Source: Opitutaceae bacterium (GTDB taxonomy: Bacteria > Verrucomicrobiota > Verrucomicrobiia > Opitutales > Opitutaceae). From it: a stretch of 5,847 bases of DNA. The stretch covers positions 1 to 5,847 of the forward strand of contig JAPOIC010000137.1 in the NCBI GenBank assembly GCA_029979145.1. Direction: 5' to 3'. The position numbers and the translations under genes were made by a program. Numbering within the stretch: position 1 is the stretch's first letter; each line of letters begins with the position of its first letter. The notes under the pieces were generated by a model that was given only the letters and a program-made list of their open reading frames with translations, was not told where the DNA came from and did no database searches. This document shows positions 1-5,847 of this stretch, in pieces.

Positions 1-334
1 CCCCAAGCAGCTCGGCGAGCGTGAATTTCACGCCTTTCACGTAAAACCCGTCCGCGGCATCGACGTCCGGAAAAGCTAGGTGCCGCCCGTCTGCCGGCAG
101 CACCGCCGTGCGCGGGTCAGACGCGATTGGCCGGCACTCGGGTTTCAGCGCGCTGCGACGCTTGTTCATCTTCAAGCCGTAGTAAGCTGAGAACCACTTC
201 CGCCGGGCCAGCAGCCATACGCTGGCGCGCCCCAGCGGGTTTTCATACGCGAACCGCAGCCACTTCTCGCCGAAGATCTGCTCGGTCGCCAGCGCGCGGG
301 TGTAACGGTTGAAAAAGCGGATCGGCTCGACCAT
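1..334 (-). CDS. psd: Phosphatidylserine decarboxylase proenzyme, N-terminal part (partial, apparent internal deletion)
   Basis: Reading the minus strand from an ATG at 334 gives 111 codons that stay open to the window edge, so the C-terminus, including the site where Psd cleaves itself to form its pyruvoyl group, is outside. Psd converts phosphatidylserine to phosphatidylethanolamine at the inner membrane. Family signatures seen: IRFFNRYT (residues 5-12), the GEKWLRF and NPLGR block (22-36), FSAYYGLKMN (48-57), RPIASDP (68-74), PADGRH (80-85, whose Asp is the expected catalytic-triad Asp) and VKGVKF (99-104). This order is typical of the type II (PSD-B) group. Odd: residues 57-66 run MN-KRRS straight into ALKPE, whereas family members have about 35 residues here, including an FNEFF-like motif. 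The frame is kept. No good Shine-Dalgarno precedes the ATG; in-frame GTG (343) and TTG (349) are alternative starts. The ClC gene ends 42 bp upstream on the same strand. Family assignment is firm; whether the product works is open. Confidence 0.87.
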   Translation of the reverse strand, partial: MVEPIRFFNRYTRALATEQIFGEKWLRFAYENPLGRASVWLLARRKWFSAYYGLKMNKRRSALKPECRPIASDPRTAVLPADGRHLAFPDVDAADGFYVKGVKFTLAELLG

Positions 335-376
335 GCGGGCCACACTCAAACGCCCGCCCGGCCCGGGTCAATCCAG

Positions 377-1777
377 TCAGGACCCGGCGTGCGACGTCCC
401 CTCGCGGGCCGCCTTGCGCTCGGCGGCCTTGGCCTTGGCCAGCTCCACGGAGTGTATGCTCCGCTGGCGCAGCGCCTCGTAGATCGGGGTGTTACCCATC
501 GCCTCGGCCACGCCGTAGGCTCCGAGGCAGCTGACGAGCAACGGCAGCATGAACCCGTAGGTGCCCGTCAGTTCAATCATGAGGATGATGCCCGTGAGCG
601 GTGCCCGCACGATGGCGGTAAACAGCGCGCCCATGCCGAGCACGCAGAAGACCTGCGGGCTGATCGCCACCGGACCGTCCATGAAATGGTGCACGCCCAC
701 GCCAAACCACAGGCCGCCCAAGGCACCGAGCACGAGCAACGGCGCAAAGATACCGCCAGCCGCGCCGGAGCTGTAGCTGACCAACGTCAGGGAAAACCGC
801 GCCAGCAGGAAAAGCGGCAGCAGCCCGACCGCGATTGAGCCCGAAAGCGCCAGCTGCACCAACTCGCCGCCCGACCCTGCCAAGCCCGGCACGGTCCAGC
901 CCACAAACCCCACAAACACGCCCGCCGCCGCGCCGACCGCGAAGGCCGGCCAGCGCAGGAGCCGCTCGCGCAGCCCGATCGTCGCCAGCAAACCGCGGTT
1001 GAACATCACGCCGAGCGCGCCCATCGCCACGCCCAGCACCGCCGCCCACGGCAGCGAGGCCACACCCGGCGCGGTGAGGCCGACAAAGTGAAAAACCGGC
1101 GACTCGCCGATCAGCAGGCGCGAAACAACATCTGCCGTGACCGACGCCAAAAACGCCGCCACAAACATCACCGGCGTGAACGCGCCGTGCAGTTCCTCCA
1201 GCACAAAGATCAATCCGGACAACGGCGCGTTGAACGCCGCCGCCAGACCCGCGCCCGCGCCCGCGCTCATCAGCGCGCGCCGTTCGCCCTCGCCCGCCTT
1301 CACCTTGAACCACTCCGACACCATGAAGCCGCTGGCCGCGCCCATCTGCACAGTCGGCCCTTCGCGGCCCAGCGCCAGCCCGCCGCCAATGCCGGCAACG
1401 CCGGCGAGAAACTTCACCGGCAGCAATCGTTTCCACTCCGGCTCCGCCTCGCGTCGGAGCACCGACTGAAGGTTCGGAATGCCGCTGCCCGTCGCGTGCG
1501 GCGCAAACCGCCGCACCAGCCACACGCCGAGTCCGCCGCCCACCGCCCCTAGCGCGAGCGCCACCGGCAGGCTGATCCAGCCGCTGAAATTGTGCACGAC
1601 CTCGATCCGCAGCGCTTCAATACCCTCGAGGGAAAGACGGAAAGCCGATCCAATCAATCCGGCCACGAGGCCCACCAAAACGGCTTTGACGATGATATGT
1701 CGCCGGCGCACCTCATCGGTGCCCAGCCCGGAACTGTTCTCTGCGTGCACGCGCCAGTATAACGCGACCGCGCCCAA
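377..1777 (-). CDS. ClC-family chloride/proton antiporter (ClcA-like)
   Basis: A 466-residue integral membrane protein, close to the 473 residues of E. coli ClcA, which exchanges two chloride ions for one proton across the inner membrane. All ion-path motifs are visible: GSGIP (residues 97-101), GREGP (137-141) with the gating glutamate E139, the pair EE at 194-195 with E195 matching the internal proton-transfer glutamate (E203 of ClcA), GGIFAP (341-346), and Y433 matching the chloride-coordinating tyrosine Y445. Because both glutamates are present, an antiporter is more likely than a passive channel (inference from the family). There is no C-terminal CBS pair; the protein ends in a short basic, Ala/Lys-rich tail (about 446-466). 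The start is uncertain: the longest frame begins with TTG at 1777 without a Shine-Dalgarno, while in-frame GTGs at 1750 and 1711 are possible, and the first membrane helix begins only near residue 28. The psd gene follows after 42 bp and may share its transcript. The physiological role (acid resistance, pH or volume balance) is not shown by context. Confidence 0.95.
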   Translation of the reverse strand: MGAVALYWRVHAENSSGLGTDEVRRRHIIVKAVLVGLVAGLIGSAFRLSLEGIEALRIEVVHNFSGWISLPVALALGAVGGGLGVWLVRRFAPHATGSGIPNLQSVLRREAEPEWKRLLPVKFLAGVAGIGGGLALGREGPTVQMGAASGFMVSEWFKVKAGEGERRALMSAGAGAGLAAAFNAPLSGLIFVLEELHGAFTPVMFVAAFLASVTADVVSRLLIGESPVFHFVGLTAPGVASLPWAAVLGVAMGALGVMFNRGLLATIGLRERLLRWPAFAVGAAAGVFVGFVGWTVPGLAGSGGELVQLALSGSIAVGLLPLFLLARFSLTLVSYSSGAAGGIFAPLLVLGALGGLWFGVGVHHFMDGPVAISPQVFCVLGMGALFTAIVRAPLTGIILMIELTGTYGFMLPLLVSCLGAYGVAEAMGNTPIYEALRQRSIHSVELAKAKAAERKAAREGTSHAGS

Positions 1778-1786
1778 GGCTTACAA
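1756..1786 (-). promoter_or_regulatory. Candidate sigma-70-type promoter for the ClC gene
   Basis: On the minus strand a TTGTAA (1786-1781) is followed after 19 bp by TATACT (1761-1756). The -10 hexamer is close to consensus and stands out in very GC-rich DNA; the spacing is longer than ideal. The -10 lies inside the longest reading frame of the ClC gene, only 5 nt before the in-frame GTG at 1750. If this promoter is real, translation probably begins at that GTG or at 1711 rather than at the TTG at 1777, and a start at 1750 would be nearly leaderless. The evidence is a sequence match only. Confidence 0.3.
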
Positions 1787-1808
1787 GGAAGTTTCCGGAT
1801 CTGACGAT

Positions 1809-1880
1809 GGAGGGCGGGGTCGCTGACCTCGCCACCGCAGGTCGAGAACGAAAAAGGCGGGGTCAGCGACCCCGCCCTAC
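1809..1880. repeat. Paired palindromic (REP-like) inverted repeat
   Basis: Two 25-nt arms, 1809-1833 and 1856-1880, are inverted copies of each other with 23 of 25 positions matching, separated by a 22-nt spacer. Each arm is itself a near-palindrome: GGCGGGGTC, a 3-nt loop, then GACCCCGCC (perfect in the right arm, one mismatch in the left). The outer end of the right arm reads ATGTAGGGCGGG on the minus strand. Exactly the same 12 nt open the repeat at the right edge of this window (5782-5793). The architecture, two hairpin units facing each other in an intergenic gap, is that of REP/BIME elements mobilised by RAYT-type transposases in other bacteria. That link is inference; no transposase is present here. 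The repeat fills much of the gap between clpB and the ClC gene. Confidence 0.85.
1851..1876 (-). terminator. Intrinsic terminator downstream of clpB
   Basis: Read on the minus strand, 30 nt after the clpB stop codon there is a perfect 9-bp GC-rich stem (GGCGGGGTC pairing with GACCCCGCC) with loop GCT. It is followed at once by TTTTT and then CGTTCT. This is a textbook factor-independent terminator in the right place and orientation for clpB. It is made from the right arm of the repeat at 1809-1880. On the plus strand no T-run follows either arm, so it should act in one direction only. Confidence 0.75.
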
Positions 1881-1906
1881 ATACAATCACCAGACTGGTT
1901 AGCGCC

Positions 1907-4495
1907 TCACGCCATCGTGAGCGTGCCGTCCTTGACGGTGAACTTCACTTCGCTGCCCTCGGCGACTTCGCCGCTGATGAGGGCGCGGGCGAGCTTGGTC
2001 TCGATCTGGCGCTGGAGGAAGCGCTTGAGCGGACGCGCGCCGAAGACCGGGTCGTAGCCCTTTTCGCCAGCCCATTCCTTGGCCTTCTGGTCCAGCACCA
2101 CGGTGACGCGGCGGTCGGCGAGGCGCTTGTTCAGGTCGGCCAGGAGCAGGTTTACGATCGACGTGATTTCCTCGAGCGTGAGCGGCTTGAAGAGGATGGT
2201 CTCGTCGATGCGGTTCAGGAATTCCGGGCGGAACGCCTTGCGCAGCTCAGCCATGACGCTCTCGCGCACGGACTCGGGGATGACCGCCCCGGTCACGCCA
2301 TCCAGGAGGAAGCGCGAGCCGAGGTTGGAGGTCATGATGATGATCGTGTTCTTGAAGTCCACGGTGCGGCCCTGCGCATCGGTGATGCGGCCGTCGTCCA
2401 GCACCTGCAGGAGCACGTTGAAGACATCCGGGTGCGCCTTCTCAATCTCGTCGAAGAGCACGACGGCGTAGGGCTTGCGGCGGATGGCCTCGGTCAGCTG
2501 GCCGCCCTCGTCGTAGCCGACGTAGCCCGGGGGCGCGCCGATGAGCCGCGAGACACTGTGCTTCTCCATGTATTCCGACATGTCGATGCGCACGATCGCA
2601 GCCTCGGTGTCGAAGAGGGTCTCGGCGAGGGTCTTGGCCAGCTCGGTCTTGCCGACGCCGGTGGGGCCGAGGAAGAGGAACGAACCAACGGGGCGGCGCG
2701 GGTCCTTGATGCCGGAGCGGGCGCGCAGGATCGATTCGGTGACCAGCGTCACCGCCTCGTCTTGGCCGATGACGCGCTCGTGCAGCACATCCTCGAGCCG
2801 GAGCAGCTTTTCCTTTTCGCCCTCGACGAGCCGCGTGACGGGCACGCCGCTCCACTTGGCGACGACCTCGGCAATCTCCTCCTCGGAAACCTCTTCCTTG
2901 AAGAGCGTGGTCGCGGCGCCGCCGGAGTGCTTCTCCGACTTCTTCAGCTCGGCCTCGAGCTGCGGGATCTTGCCGTGGCGGAGCTCGGCGACCTTGTTGA
3001 GGTCGTAAGCGCGCTCGGCCTTCTCCATCTCAAGGCGCGTGGCCTCAAGCTCCTCGCGGACCTTACGGACCTTGTCGACGGCGGCCTTCTCCTTTTCCCA
3101 CTGGGCCTTGATGCCGCCGGCCGCCGACTTGGCATCGGCCAGCTCCTTGCGGAGCGTTGCGAGTCGCTGCTTGGACGCCTCGTCCTTTTCCTTGGCGAGG
3201 GCGGTCTCCTCGATTTCGAGACGAAGCACCTTGCGGGTAAGCTCATCGAGCTCTTGCGGCATGGAATCCATTTCCGTGCGGATCATGGCGCAGGCCTCGT
3301 CGACGAGGTCGATGGCCTTGTCCGGCAGAAAGCGGTCGCTGATGTAGCGGTTGGAAAGCGTGACGGCTCTGACGAGCGCGTTGTCCTGGATGCGCACGCC
3401 GTGGTGCAGCTCGAAGCGTTCGCGCAGGCCGCGGAGGATCGAGATGGCGTCCTCGACGCTGGGCTGGTCGACGATGACCGGCTGGAAGCGGCGCTCGAGC
3501 GCGGCGTCCTTCTCGATGTGCTTGCGGTATTCGTCGAGCGTGGTCGCGCCGATACAGTGCAGCTCGCCGCGCGCCAGCATGGGCTTGAGCAGGTTGCCCG
3601 CGTCCATCGCACCGTCGACCTTGCCGGCGCCTACGATGGTGTGGAGTTCGTCGATAAAAAGGATGATGCGGCCGTCGGCCTGCTTGACCTCGTTGAGCAC
3701 GGCCTTGAGGCGCTCCTCGAATTCCCCGCGGTATTTCGCGCCGGCCACGAGCGCGCCCATGTCGAGGGCGAAGATCGTCTTGTCCTTCAGACCCTCGGGC
3801 ACGTCGCCACGCAGGATGCGCTGGGCGAGGCCCTCGACGATGGCGGTCTTGCCGACGCCGGGTTCGCCGATCAGCACGGGGTTGTTCTTGGTCTTGCGGG
3901 AAAGGATGCGGATGGTGCGGCGGATTTCCTCGTCGCGGCCGATGACCGGATCCATCTTGCCCTTCCGCGCCTGGGCCACGAGGTCGATGCCGTATTTCTC
4001 CAGCGACTGGTAGGTGGCCTCGGGGTTGTCGGTCGTGACGCGCTGCGCGCCGCGGATCTCCTTCAAAACTTTCAGCACCTTCGCGCGCTCAAAGCCAAAG
4101 CTCTTGAACAGCTTCTTCAACGCGTCGGGCTTGCCGACCTCGAGCAAACCGAGGAACAGGTGTTCGACGGAGACAAACTCGTCCTTGAGCGACTTGGCCT
4201 CGTCCTCCGCCTTCGTGAGGGCCTCGTTGACGGCCTGGGTGACGTAGACCTTGGAGGTGTCGACGCTGCCACTGACCTTGGGCAACCGCTCCAGCTCGCG
4301 CTCAACGGCGAGCTGCACGGCGCTGGTGGTGACGTTGAGCTTGTCGACCAAGCCGGGCACGATGCCGTTTTCCTGGCTGAGCAAAGCGGCCAGCAAATGC
4401 CACGTCTCGACCTCGTTGTGGCCATGGCGGCGCGCGAGCGCCTGCGCGTCGGTGATGGCCTGACGCGACATCTGGGTGAGTTGATTGAAATCCAC
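1907..4495 (-). CDS. clpB: ClpB/Hsp104-type ATP-dependent protein disaggregase
   Basis: An 862-residue Hsp100 protein that, with DnaK/DnaJ/GrpE, threads aggregated proteins through a hexameric pore in the cytosol. Order of domains: Clp N domain (about 1-150) and linker; first AAA+ module with Walker A GEPGVGKT (210-217), pore-loop Y255 in KYRGEFE, Walker B FIDE (280-283) and arginine-finger region LERRF (333-337); a complete coiled-coil middle domain (about 410-525), which marks ClpB rather than ClpA or ClpC; second AAA+ module with Walker A GPTGVGKT (610-617), pore-loop GYVG (657-660), Walker B LFDE (680-683), RPEFLNRID (756-764) and the sensor-2 motif GARPLKR (819-825). All catalytic residues are intact and the length matches the family. 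The start is GTG with a strong Shine-Dalgarno at proper spacing. It is divergent from the regulator gene at 4673, with 177 bp between; I see no CIRCE or HAIR operator. An intrinsic terminator follows its stop. Confidence 0.98.
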   Translation of the reverse strand: MDFNQLTQMSRQAITDAQALARRHGHNEVETWHLLAALLSQENGIVPGLVDKLNVTTSAVQLAVERELERLPKVSGSVDTSKVYVTQAVNEALTKAEDEAKSLKDEFVSVEHLFLGLLEVGKPDALKKLFKSFGFERAKVLKVLKEIRGAQRVTTDNPEATYQSLEKYGIDLVAQARKGKMDPVIGRDEEIRRTIRILSRKTKNNPVLIGEPGVGKTAIVEGLAQRILRGDVPEGLKDKTIFALDMGALVAGAKYRGEFEERLKAVLNEVKQADGRIILFIDELHTIVGAGKVDGAMDAGNLLKPMLARGELHCIGATTLDEYRKHIEKDAALERRFQPVIVDQPSVEDAISILRGLRERFELHHGVRIQDNALVRAVTLSNRYISDRFLPDKAIDLVDEACAMIRTEMDSMPQELDELTRKVLRLEIEETALAKEKDEASKQRLATLRKELADAKSAAGGIKAQWEKEKAAVDKVRKVREELEATRLEMEKAERAYDLNKVAELRHGKIPQLEAELKKSEKHSGGAATTLFKEEVSEEEIAEVVAKWSGVPVTRLVEGEKEKLLRLEDVLHERVIGQDEAVTLVTESILRARSGIKDPRRPVGSFLFLGPTGVGKTELAKTLAETLFDTEAAIVRIDMSEYMEKHSVSRLIGAPPGYVGYDEGGQLTEAIRRKPYAVVLFDEIEKAHPDVFNVLLQVLDDGRITDAQGRTVDFKNTIIIMTSNLGSRFLLDGVTGAVIPESVRESVMAELRKAFRPEFLNRIDETILFKPLTLEEITSIVNLLLADLNKRLADRRVTVVLDQKAKEWAGEKGYDPVFGARPLKRFLQRQIETKLARALISGEVAEGSEVKFTVKDGTLTMA

Positions 4496-4502
4496 GATGC
4501 CA

Positions 4503-4509
4503 CCCCTCT
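4503..4509 (-). promoter_or_regulatory. Shine-Dalgarno of clpB
   Basis: AGAGGGG on the minus strand ends 7 nt before the GTG at 4495-4493. It is the only convincing ribosome binding site in the window and it fixes the GTG start of clpB. The encoded N-terminus MDFNQLTQ agrees with the usual start of ClpB proteins. Confidence 0.8.
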
Positions 4510-4672
4510 CGCATACGGCGCGCCAAGGTCCTGCGACCGGCTTTCCCTAGGGCGGCGTGCAGGCGCTTATTGCCGGCGGGTCAAAGCGCGCCGTCCGCAT
4601 GACACACCGCGTGACAACCTGTCCGCCCAACTCCCTTGCGCCCGGCGCGGGATTCGACGAGCCTGCCGGGGC

Positions 4673-5770
4673 ATGAGTCGCGCCGGAAAGTCCCGCCCCG
4701 CCCCGCCCCCCGCCGCGGGCGAGATGCGCCTGCAATCCAAACCGGCCCAGCTCGCGGAATACCTCCGCGCCGCCATCCGCGACGGCGGACTCAGCGAACC
4801 CTTGCCCGGCATCCGCGGTTGGAGCCGCCAGCTTGGCGTGAGCCGCCGCACGCTTACCGCCACCCTGCAAACGCTGCAGCGCGAGGGCTGGCTCACCCTG
4901 CACCCGCGCGGCGCCCGGCTGAATGCCAAGCCGCCGGCCGCCAAGGCTCCGGCCGCCCCGAGCGCGCCGCGCCGCGTGCGCTGGTTGATTGATGGCACCT
5001 ACCGCCACCACCTCACCAGCCAGCACCGGACCTTTGATCTTCTGCACGAGCGGCTGCGGTTGCGGGGTATCGACCTGAAATTCGAGCTCTGCCCGCCGGC
5101 CCGCCTGCGCGAGGTTGCCCGCCGCGCTCCGGTGCCCAACGAGCTTTTGTTGCTCGGTTCCCTGCCGCCGGCCTACCAAAAGCTCTTCGCCGCCTCCAGG
5201 CAGCCCGCCCTGGTGCTGGGCGAGGTCGCGGCCGGACTGGAACTGCCTTTCGTCAACACCGATCAAGCCGGCGCGGTGCGCCACGCCGCGTTTCGCCTGC
5301 TTCGCCGCGGCTGCACCCAGCTGAAGCTCGTGCACATCAAGTCCGCCGCCGCCGGCGTGCGGAGTGCGCGCGACGCGTTTCAAAAAGCGGGCGCCGAATG
5401 GTCATCCGGCCCAGTCGCCACGCAAGCCATCGGCACGGACCTCGACCTCACCTCGCTGCTCGGCGCCATGCGCCGCCTGACTACGTCAATCAAAGGCCGC
5501 ACCGGCGTGCTCGTACTGTCACCGGTGCCAATCGCGCTGGTCGTGACCGCGCTCCTGCAGCACGGCATCGCCGTGCCCGATCAGGCCGAGGTCGTCGCCT
5601 TGCTGCACGCGCCCGAAGCGCTGCACCTGTGCCCCCTGCCTGCCGCCTACGCCTGGCCGCTGGAGGCTGTCGTGCGGCAAGTCACGCAGGCGGCCGAGAC
5701 GTTTTTTGCCACCGGCAGCCTGCCCCTGGGCGGCAAGCTGCTCACGGCCGAGGAAGCCAAGCCGGCCTGA
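4673..5770 (+). CDS. GntR-family winged-helix regulator with LacI-like sensor domain
   Basis: A 365-residue transcription factor from the ATG at 4673. Residues 24-83 form a GntR-type winged helix: LAEYLRAAI (27-35), then LPGIRGWSRQLGVSRRTL (44-61) holding the helix-turn-helix, then the wing LTLHPRGARL (74-83). A Pro/Ala-rich linker (86-100) follows, then a periplasmic-binding-protein/LacI-like sensor: QPALVLGE (177-184), LPFVNTDQAGAVRHAAFRLL (191-210), where LacI relatives place the ligand-contacting Asp of the VxxDN motif, TGVLVLSP (277-284) and GIAVPDQAEVVAL (298-310). In this hybrid group the ligand is usually a sugar or related metabolite, but here it cannot be told. Unlike classical GntR proteins it has no FadR or UTRA effector domain. 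The start is uncertain: no properly spaced Shine-Dalgarno precedes 4673, and an in-frame ATG at 4724 would give 348 residues and still keep the whole DNA-binding domain. It is divergent from clpB, and no obvious target operon lies beside it in view. Confidence 0.88.
   Translation: MSRAGKSRPAPPPAAGEMRLQSKPAQLAEYLRAAIRDGGLSEPLPGIRGWSRQLGVSRRTLTATLQTLQREGWLTLHPRGARLNAKPPAAKAPAAPSAPRRVRWLIDGTYRHHLTSQHRTFDLLHERLRLRGIDLKFELCPPARLREVARRAPVPNELLLLGSLPPAYQKLFAASRQPALVLGEVAAGLELPFVNTDQAGAVRHAAFRLLRRGCTQLKLVHIKSAAAGVRSARDAFQKAGAEWSSGPVATQAIGTDLDLTSLLGAMRRLTTSIKGRTGVLVLSPVPIALVVTALLQHGIAVPDQAEVVALLHAPEALHLCPLPAAYAWPLEAVVRQVTQAAETFFATGSLPLGGKLLTAEEAKPA
4692..4711 (-). other. G-quadruplex motif on the template strand of the regulator gene
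   Basis: The minus strand reads G6-C-G4-C-G4-C-G3 with no other bases, four G-runs joined by single-nucleotide loops, the class expected to fold most stably. It lies 19 nt inside the regulator gene if translation starts at 4673, where it encodes a Pro-rich stretch. It would lie in the untranslated leader if the start is the ATG at 4724. The plus strand carries the complementary C-runs. The motif is certain; folding in the cell and any regulatory effect are inference. Confidence 0.6.
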
Positions 5771-5783
5771 GCGCGCTCAGAAT

Positions 5784-5847
5784 GTAGGGCGGGTTTTCCA
5801 AACCCCGCCTCAAGGCGCGATCCCAAAGAAGGCGGGGTTTGGAAACC
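5784..5847. repeat. Second paired palindromic repeat, cut by window end
   Basis: The left arm (5784-5809) begins with GTAGGGCGGG and ends with CCCCGCC. After a 21-nt spacer, the right arm starts at 5831 and is its inverted copy, with 16 of the 17 visible positions matching before the window ends. The arms are also internally near-palindromic around a TTTCCAAA-like core. The design, unit size and spacer length match the repeat at 1809-1880, but the core differs (TCGCTGA there). It sits 13 bp past the stop of the regulator gene. It could serve as a transcription barrier, but no T-run follows the left arm, so I do not call a terminator. Confidence 0.75.

Noticed and set aside
127..312. Short plus-strand open frame opposite psd
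   Set aside because: It is antisense to a recognised gene, is rich in Ser/Arg/Ala as expected of a shadow frame, and has no ribosome binding site or family similarity that I can see.
361..376. GC-rich self-complementary stretch between the ClC gene and psd as a terminator
   Set aside because: The pairing is short and imperfect and no T-run follows on the minus strand. The short gap fits co-transcription better.
1654..1890. A 78-codon minus-strand frame spanning the repeat at 1809-1880
   Set aside because: It consists of the repeat read as protein, runs into the ClC gene in another frame, and has no family features.
4058..4063. AAGGAG inside clpB on the minus strand at the end of the N domain, as a possible internal start for a short ClpB form like that of E. 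coli
   Set aside because: No ATG, GTG or TTG in frame lies 5-12 nt downstream (the next codons are ATC CGC GGC GCG CAG CGC GTC), so an internal start is not supported.
4579..4584. TTGACC on the minus strand as a -35 element for clpB
   Set aside because: At 16-19 bp downstream there is no acceptable -10 (the sequence there is TGCACG-like), so I do not call a promoter.
2432..4672. A very long plus-strand open frame running antisense through most of clpB and in frame with the regulator gene at 4673-5770
   Set aside because: The clpB frame on the other strand encodes a full, motif-perfect protein. The antisense frame has repetitive, low-complexity Leu/Asp/Gly/Val composition, typical of the mirror of GC-rich codons. 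Only the part from 4673 on has real family motifs.

Overview
This is a GC-rich bacterial chromosome segment holding four protein-coding genes, all of recognisable families. The combination suggests a Verrucomicrobiota member, most likely Opitutaceae. The grounds are a type II-like phosphatidylserine decarboxylase N-terminus, a GntR/LacI hybrid regulator of the kind common in that phylum, and paired GC-rich palindromic repeats carrying a GTAGGGCGGG end. This assignment is inference from family knowledge; no rRNA or marker search was possible.

Layout from left to right. (1) 1-334, minus: the N-terminal part of phosphatidylserine decarboxylase (psd), running off the left edge. It appears to lack about 35 internal residues. 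(2) 377-1777, minus: a full-length ClC chloride/proton antiporter, 42 bp upstream of psd on the same strand, so the two may be co-transcribed. (3) 1778-1906: an intergenic gap with a long imperfect inverted repeat. One arm is itself a hairpin followed by a T-run on the minus strand, making a good intrinsic terminator for clpB. A weak promoter candidate for the ClC gene overlaps its annotated 5' end. (4) 1907-4495, minus: a complete clpB disaggregase with a GTG start and a clear Shine-Dalgarno. (5) 4496-4672: a 177 bp divergent intergenic region with no recognisable CIRCE or HAIR heat-shock operator. (6) 4673-5770, plus: a GntR-type winged-helix regulator with a LacI-like sugar-binding-type sensor domain; a G-quadruplex motif lies on its template strand near the 5' end. 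(7) 5771-5847: the start of a second palindromic repeat pair of the same design as the one at 1809-1880, cut by the right edge.

The genes do not form one pathway. Psd and ClC both act in the inner membrane (phospholipid synthesis and anion/proton exchange). ClpB works in the cytosol with DnaK on aggregated protein. The regulator is an orphan with no target beside it that can be seen. I found no sign of a new multi-gene system, CRISPR array, tRNA, rRNA or transposase. The items most worth a second look are the apparent in-frame deletion in psd, the paired repeats (one arm of which seems to serve as a terminator), and the quadruplex motif at the start of the regulator gene.
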